NCBI GenBank assembly: GCA_902788365.1
Contig: CADAJN010000003.1
Coordinates: forward strand, 163,602-227,601
Origin: an uncultured Pseudomonadota bacterium
GTDB taxonomy: Bacteria > Pseudomonadota > Alphaproteobacteria > RF32 > CAG-239
Length of the DNA: 64,000 nucleotides
Reading direction: 5' to 3'
Position 1 is the stretch's first letter; every line of letters begins with the position of its first letter. Below, piece after piece: positions 61,901 to 64,000 of this stretch. The notes beneath the pieces were generated by a model that worked only from the letters and a program-made list of their open reading frames with translations, did not search any database and was not told where the DNA came from. Position numbers and translations under genes: made by a program.

Positions 61901-61993
61901 AAACATAAATATCCGCCGGAAGGTATGGAAGATGCTGTTCAAACAGTTATGACACAATGTGAATTGTGGACAGATAATGTAATGGCTGTATAA
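58946..61993 (+). CDS. hsdR: Type I restriction subunit HsdR
   Basis: 1015 residues. N-terminal nuclease domain with the PD-(D/E)xK-like motif PDVLLFINGLPLVLMELKSP near residue 140. SF2 motor: Walker A VFWHTQGSGKSLSMVF near 290, DEAH-type VMADEAHRGQYG near 390, TYIGFTGTPLS near 430, motif VI QAIARVNRVFEDKEGG near 652. It translocates DNA and cuts it at random when the target is unmethylated. The C-terminal helical domain binds the methyltransferase. Its stop overlaps the phosphatase start (TAATG), placing copy B of the right-hand module in the same transcript. Confidence 0.97.
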   Translation: MTYTNPVNEEAYENSIIELFQELGYTHVYGPDVEDRDFTSPLYEPVLTNALHQINPKLPEEAINEALFKLKNFENAELTQKNALFMDYLQNGITVHYTEKGEPRDTLVYLIDYEKPDNNSFIVANQWTFVENSEKRPDVLLFINGLPLVLMELKSPSREETDASEAYRQIQNYKHEIPSMFIYNAICVMSDLAVSKAGTITSDETRFMEWKTVDGSYENTKYAQFDTFFNGIFEKSRLLDILKNFICFSNENKGVAKILAGYHQYFAVKKAIESTKHATETDGKGGVFWHTQGSGKSLSMVFYAHLLQSALNSPTIVVITDRNDLDDQLYTQFAKCKDFLRQEPVQATSRANLKQLLDGIKANGIFFTTMQKFEESVEPLSERRNIIVMADEAHRGQYGLSEKIDKDGNIKVGTARIIRNSLPNATYIGFTGTPLSLDDRNTREVFGDYIDIYDMTQAVEDGATRPVYYESRVIKLHLKPEILQLIDTEYDLMAQNADPEVIEKSKKQLGQMETILSDDDTINSLVCDILDHYENYRENLLTGKAMIVAYSRPIALKIYHRILELRPAWKEKIAVVMTSDNNDPEDWRAIIGNKSHKEELARKFKDNSDPLKIAIVVDMWLTGFDVPSLSTMYVYKPMEGHNLMQAIARVNRVFEDKEGGLVVDYIGIASALKKAMNDYTIRDRKNYGNMDIATTAFNKFKEKLQVCRDLLHGFDYSEFATGTNLVRAKLISGAANFIIAREKIKEKDAYIKQALLLHQALSLCSSIVEENLRIEAAFLEAVRVMILRFTDSGGHKKISLTEMNARINALLEQSIKSDGVINLFSDVKEEFSLFDPKFLAEISKMKEKNLAVELLKKLIAEQISIYRHTNVVRSEKFSEMIQEAMNRYLNGMLTNEQVIEELLNLAKQIAAAQKEGEDLGLNAEEAAFYDALTRPQAVKDFYENDELIAITKELTETLRKNKTIDWQKRETARAKMRMMVKKLLKKHKYPPEGMEDAVQTVMTQCELWTDNVMAV

Positions 61994-62475
61994 TGATTAA
62001 AGTTTTGTTTGTATGTTTGGGGAATATTTGTCGGTCGCCGATGGCGCAGTTTGTATTTAAACAAATGGTCGCCAAAAAAGGCCTGTCGGAGCAGTTTTAT
62101 ATTGATTCCGCTGCCACCGAGCGTTTCAACGAGATGTGCCACGCCGGTATTCATCACGGCACCCGTGACAAGCTGAAAGCCATGCAAATTCCGTTCGAGG
62201 AACACTATTCGAGGCAAATTCGTCCGCGCGACTATGTGTATTTCGACTACATTATTGCGATGGACGACAGCAACATTGAGGACATTCAATCGCTCGTTGG
62301 TCCGGATACGGAAAACAAAATCCACCGCTTGCTTGATTTCACCAACAATCCGCGTAATATCCGTGACCCATGGTATACCGGCAATTTTGACGAGAGTTTT
62401 GACGACATCAGTGAGGGTTGTCAGGCGTTTCTAGAGCATTTATTAAAGGAGAATAGCGATGGCAAAAGAGGTTAA
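61993..62475 (+). CDS. Low-molecular-weight protein tyrosine phosphatase, copy B
   Basis: 160 residues with intact CX5R (VCLGNICRS) and RDPWYTGNFDES. About 88% identical to copy A (36674-37156). Homology to copy A at DNA level begins sharply at TATAATG, right at the hsdR stop, so the boundary between cargo and module is within a few bases. The start overlaps the hsdR stop. It also overlaps the CAT-like gene by 17 bases, exactly as in copy A. Confidence 0.93.
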   Translation: MIKVLFVCLGNICRSPMAQFVFKQMVAKKGLSEQFYIDSAATERFNEMCHAGIHHGTRDKLKAMQIPFEEHYSRQIRPRDYVYFDYIIAMDDSNIEDIQSLVGPDTENKIHRLLDFTNNPRNIRDPWYTGNFDESFDDISEGCQAFLEHLLKENSDGKRG

Positions 62476-63082
62476 TCCTAAGGAAACAACGCGCGCAAAA
62501 GCGTTTGAGTTCTGGATGAAGGCGCCGAACCCGATGGTGACGTTTTTCAAAACACTTGACGTGACGAATTTGGTTAAAATAAGCGCAAGGAAACATCTCA
62601 AATTCAATATGTTACTTGATTTTTGCATCGGTAAAGCCGCCGCGACCGTAAAGGAGTTCTATATGCTTCCGGTTGGCGATAAGTTGATACAATACGATAC
62701 GCTGGCGGTCAACACGATTGTGAAAAACAAGACCGGCGAAGTCAGCTCGTGCGATATTTTGCAGTCCGACGACTTGGAAACTTTTAATCTGGAATATCTC
62801 AAATATACGGCGGAAGTTGCACAAAGTTGCGTTGACCGCGATTTGTCCGTCGACAGCATGGTTATCGGCACTTCGGTGATTATTGATACGGAAATTGACG
62901 GTGCGGTGGGTATGAACAGCGGGATTTTCAACAATCCGTTTATGATTTGGGGACGCTATAAAAAGCGGTGGTTTCGGTATTATCTGCCGATTTCGTTTCA
63001 GTTTCACCACACGCAGATGGACGGCGCGACAGCCGGCAAGTTTTTAGCTAATTTGCAGAATGAGATTAACCGGCTGAAGTAA
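62459..63082 (+). CDS. Chloramphenicol acetyltransferase-like protein, copy B
   Basis: 207 residues, about 93% identical to copy A, with the same HHTQMDG catalytic motif. Overlaps the phosphatase gene by 17 bases. Substitutions are scattered and conservative, with no stop or frameshift, so both copies are maintained. If this enzyme were only a drug-resistance gene, linkage to a phosphatase and to two small unknown genes would be hard to explain. Confidence 0.85.
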   Translation: MAKEVNPKETTRAKAFEFWMKAPNPMVTFFKTLDVTNLVKISARKHLKFNMLLDFCIGKAAATVKEFYMLPVGDKLIQYDTLAVNTIVKNKTGEVSSCDILQSDDLETFNLEYLKYTAEVAQSCVDRDLSVDSMVIGTSVIIDTEIDGAVGMNSGIFNNPFMIWGRYKKRWFRYYLPISFQFHHTQMDGATAGKFLANLQNEINRLK

Positions 63083-63091
63083 AAATCAGTA

Positions 63092-63340
63092 TTATTGGGA
63101 CTTTCTTTTCTGATATTCCACTTTTAGCTCGGTTTCGCATTGTTTATACCGGACGACCATTTGTTCGATTTTGAATTGCAGACGGTTGAGGCGGTCGCGT
63201 GGTCTGACCGGTAGTGGGTTTCCGTATGCTTTTTTTAGCAATGTTTCAATTTGAGTTAAAGTGCGGCCGGCGTGATAATAAACCATCACAAAGTTTGTCC
63301 GGTTGCTTGGCTTAATATCCTCGTATTTGCGCATTTTCAT
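63092..63340 (-). CDS. Conserved small protein of the right-hand module (82 aa), copy B
   Basis: 82 residues from the ATG at 63340 (MKMRKYEDIKPSNRT); a longer upstream extension exists only because the frame is open into the neighbour. Same length and core motifs as the 37773-38021 copy, with about one quarter of positions changed, more divergence than in the phosphatase or CAT-like pair. Overlaps the 101-residue gene by ATGA. Confidence 0.7.
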   Translation of the reverse strand: MKMRKYEDIKPSNRTNFVMVYYHAGRTLTQIETLLKKAYGNPLPVRPRDRLNRLQFKIEQMVVRYKQCETELKVEYQKRKSQ

Positions 63341-63642
63341 AATTCGATCCCCATGTATCGGCAGTAAGAGGAGCCGGACGGGTCGACGTAAAGCGTTGGC
63401 TTGCCGGGGCATTGTAGGGCAACCACTTGGCGGTGGTTTTCATCATCATAACCGCCTTTGCCGGATAGGAAAATGTAATCATCCAGCGGGTATAGGCAAA
63501 CCGCATCATACCAAACGGCCGGCAATTCAACCGTTTCCGCTATTACAACTTCCTCGGCCTGCAGAGCATAGCGCTGGCATAACTCCTTAACTTCATCGAT
63601 ATCTGAGGGCTTCCGAACCATGTAAATTTTAACTGTTTTCAT
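63337..63642 (-). CDS. Conserved small protein of the right-hand module (101 aa), copy B
   Basis: 101 residues from the ATG at 63642 (GAAAGGAAA ribosome-binding site), matching copy A over the whole length (MKTVKIYMVRKPSDIDEV..., ending SSYCRYMGIEL). Homology to copy A continues only about 40 bases upstream of this start and then stops, which marks the right-hand end of the duplicated module. Confidence 0.7.
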   Translation of the reverse strand: MKTVKIYMVRKPSDIDEVKELCQRYALQAEEVVIAETVELPAVWYDAVCLYPLDDYIFLSGKGGYDDENHRQVVALQCPGKPTLYVDPSGSSYCRYMGIEL

Positions 63643-64000
63643 TGTATTTCCTTTCGTTTTATACAATGAATGCTTGGAAATGGGGCAATATCAAGTACAA
63701 TATGACGTTTGTCGCACAATTCTTCAAAATTTCAGAGAAATACTGATTTTTTGAGGGGCTGTATTGGGCATACAGTGCGAGGAAAATTGGTGTTTATATG
63801 AAATTTTGAAGTTTGCCCTTTGGGTTTGCCTGCAAAAGTGTTATACTGCACTTGGTATTGCCCATCAGTCCAGTGAAATAGGTAAAAAAATGCAGATTTT
63901 CTATAGCCTGCCATCGTTTTTGGAAAGTATGCTTTTTTTATTTATACAAATAGTGCAACAGACTTGCATCATGTAAGGCATCTGCATCATAAAGTATTGA
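63643..64000. other. Noncoding window end
   Basis: No supported gene. TGGGCATACAGTGCG (63768 on) and TTGGTATTGCCCATCAG (63852 on) are partly complementary, so a transposon end or structured RNA is possible but not recognised. A 70-codon frame here has no ribosome-binding site. Confidence 0.3.

Noticed and set aside
63764..63976. 70-codon plus-strand frame at the window end
   Set aside because: No ribosome-binding site, no family resemblance, and Cys/Trp-rich composition typical of chance frames.
25053..64000. Prophage or conjugative element
   Set aside because: No capsid, portal, terminase, tail, relaxase, coupling protein or type IV secretion gene is seen; only recombinases and replication-like genes.

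Overview
This window looks like a moderately AT-rich alphaproteobacterium, plausibly one of the uncultured gut lineages. The evidence is a general-L-amino-acid (AapJ-type) binding protein, MlaC- and CNNM-type proteins, a GltX/CysS/Map/RadC/RpsD core, an alphaproteobacterial GTCATCCTCG...CGAGGATCTC dispersed palindrome, and a very long cysteine-rich secreted protein of a kind I associate with gut alphaproteobacteria. The taxonomy is inference; no rRNA is present.

Left part (1-25052), mostly chromosomal: a vWA / PP2C / Ser-Thr kinase triad (1-2470), the 833-residue Cys-rich protein, alaS, an EptA-type lipid A phosphoethanolamine transferase, small membrane and secreted proteins (9698-11732), rpsD, a CNNM/HlyC transporter-like protein, more small membrane proteins, tRNA-Trp, an HD-domain protein, an unknown 337-residue protein, an orphan AapJ-like binding protein, MlaC-like protein, gltX, cysS, map, radC and tRNA-Pro. 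Several degraded copies and repeats lie between these genes.

Right part (25053-64000), a large accessory island starting directly after tRNA-Pro: an N4C-type methyltransferase with an MvaI/BcnI-like endonuclease, bordered by three copies of a promoter-plus-hairpin repeat; DUF2924 protein, large serine recombinase and DnaD-like protein; DnaJ protein; Gabija (GajA/GajB); Fic-HTH and GNAT; an operon holding a DnaB-like and a DnaQ-like protein that both lack catalytic residues; an amber-interrupted ankyrin gene; a 17-residue-repeat membrane protein; a WYL regulator divergent from two DUF262 genes (the second with a C-terminal HNH); a DnaB-like helicase; and a type I R-M locus (hsdM, RhuM-Fic, three small genes, hsdS, hsdR) with a tyrosine recombinase and an inverted silent hsdS half. 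No phage structural, terminase, relaxase or conjugation genes are visible.

The most striking pattern is that two different defence systems sit in the same frame. Gabija (32537-36651) and the type I system (51682-61993) each lie between a left module (MIF-like tautomerase gene, five TGGTCAC heptamers, a tandem 23-bp repeat array) and a right module (LMW tyrosine phosphatase, chloramphenicol-acetyltransferase-like protein, two small convergent genes). The modules are clearly homologous between the two places while the cargo is unrelated. This suggests a cassette with conserved ends and exchangeable defence cargo.
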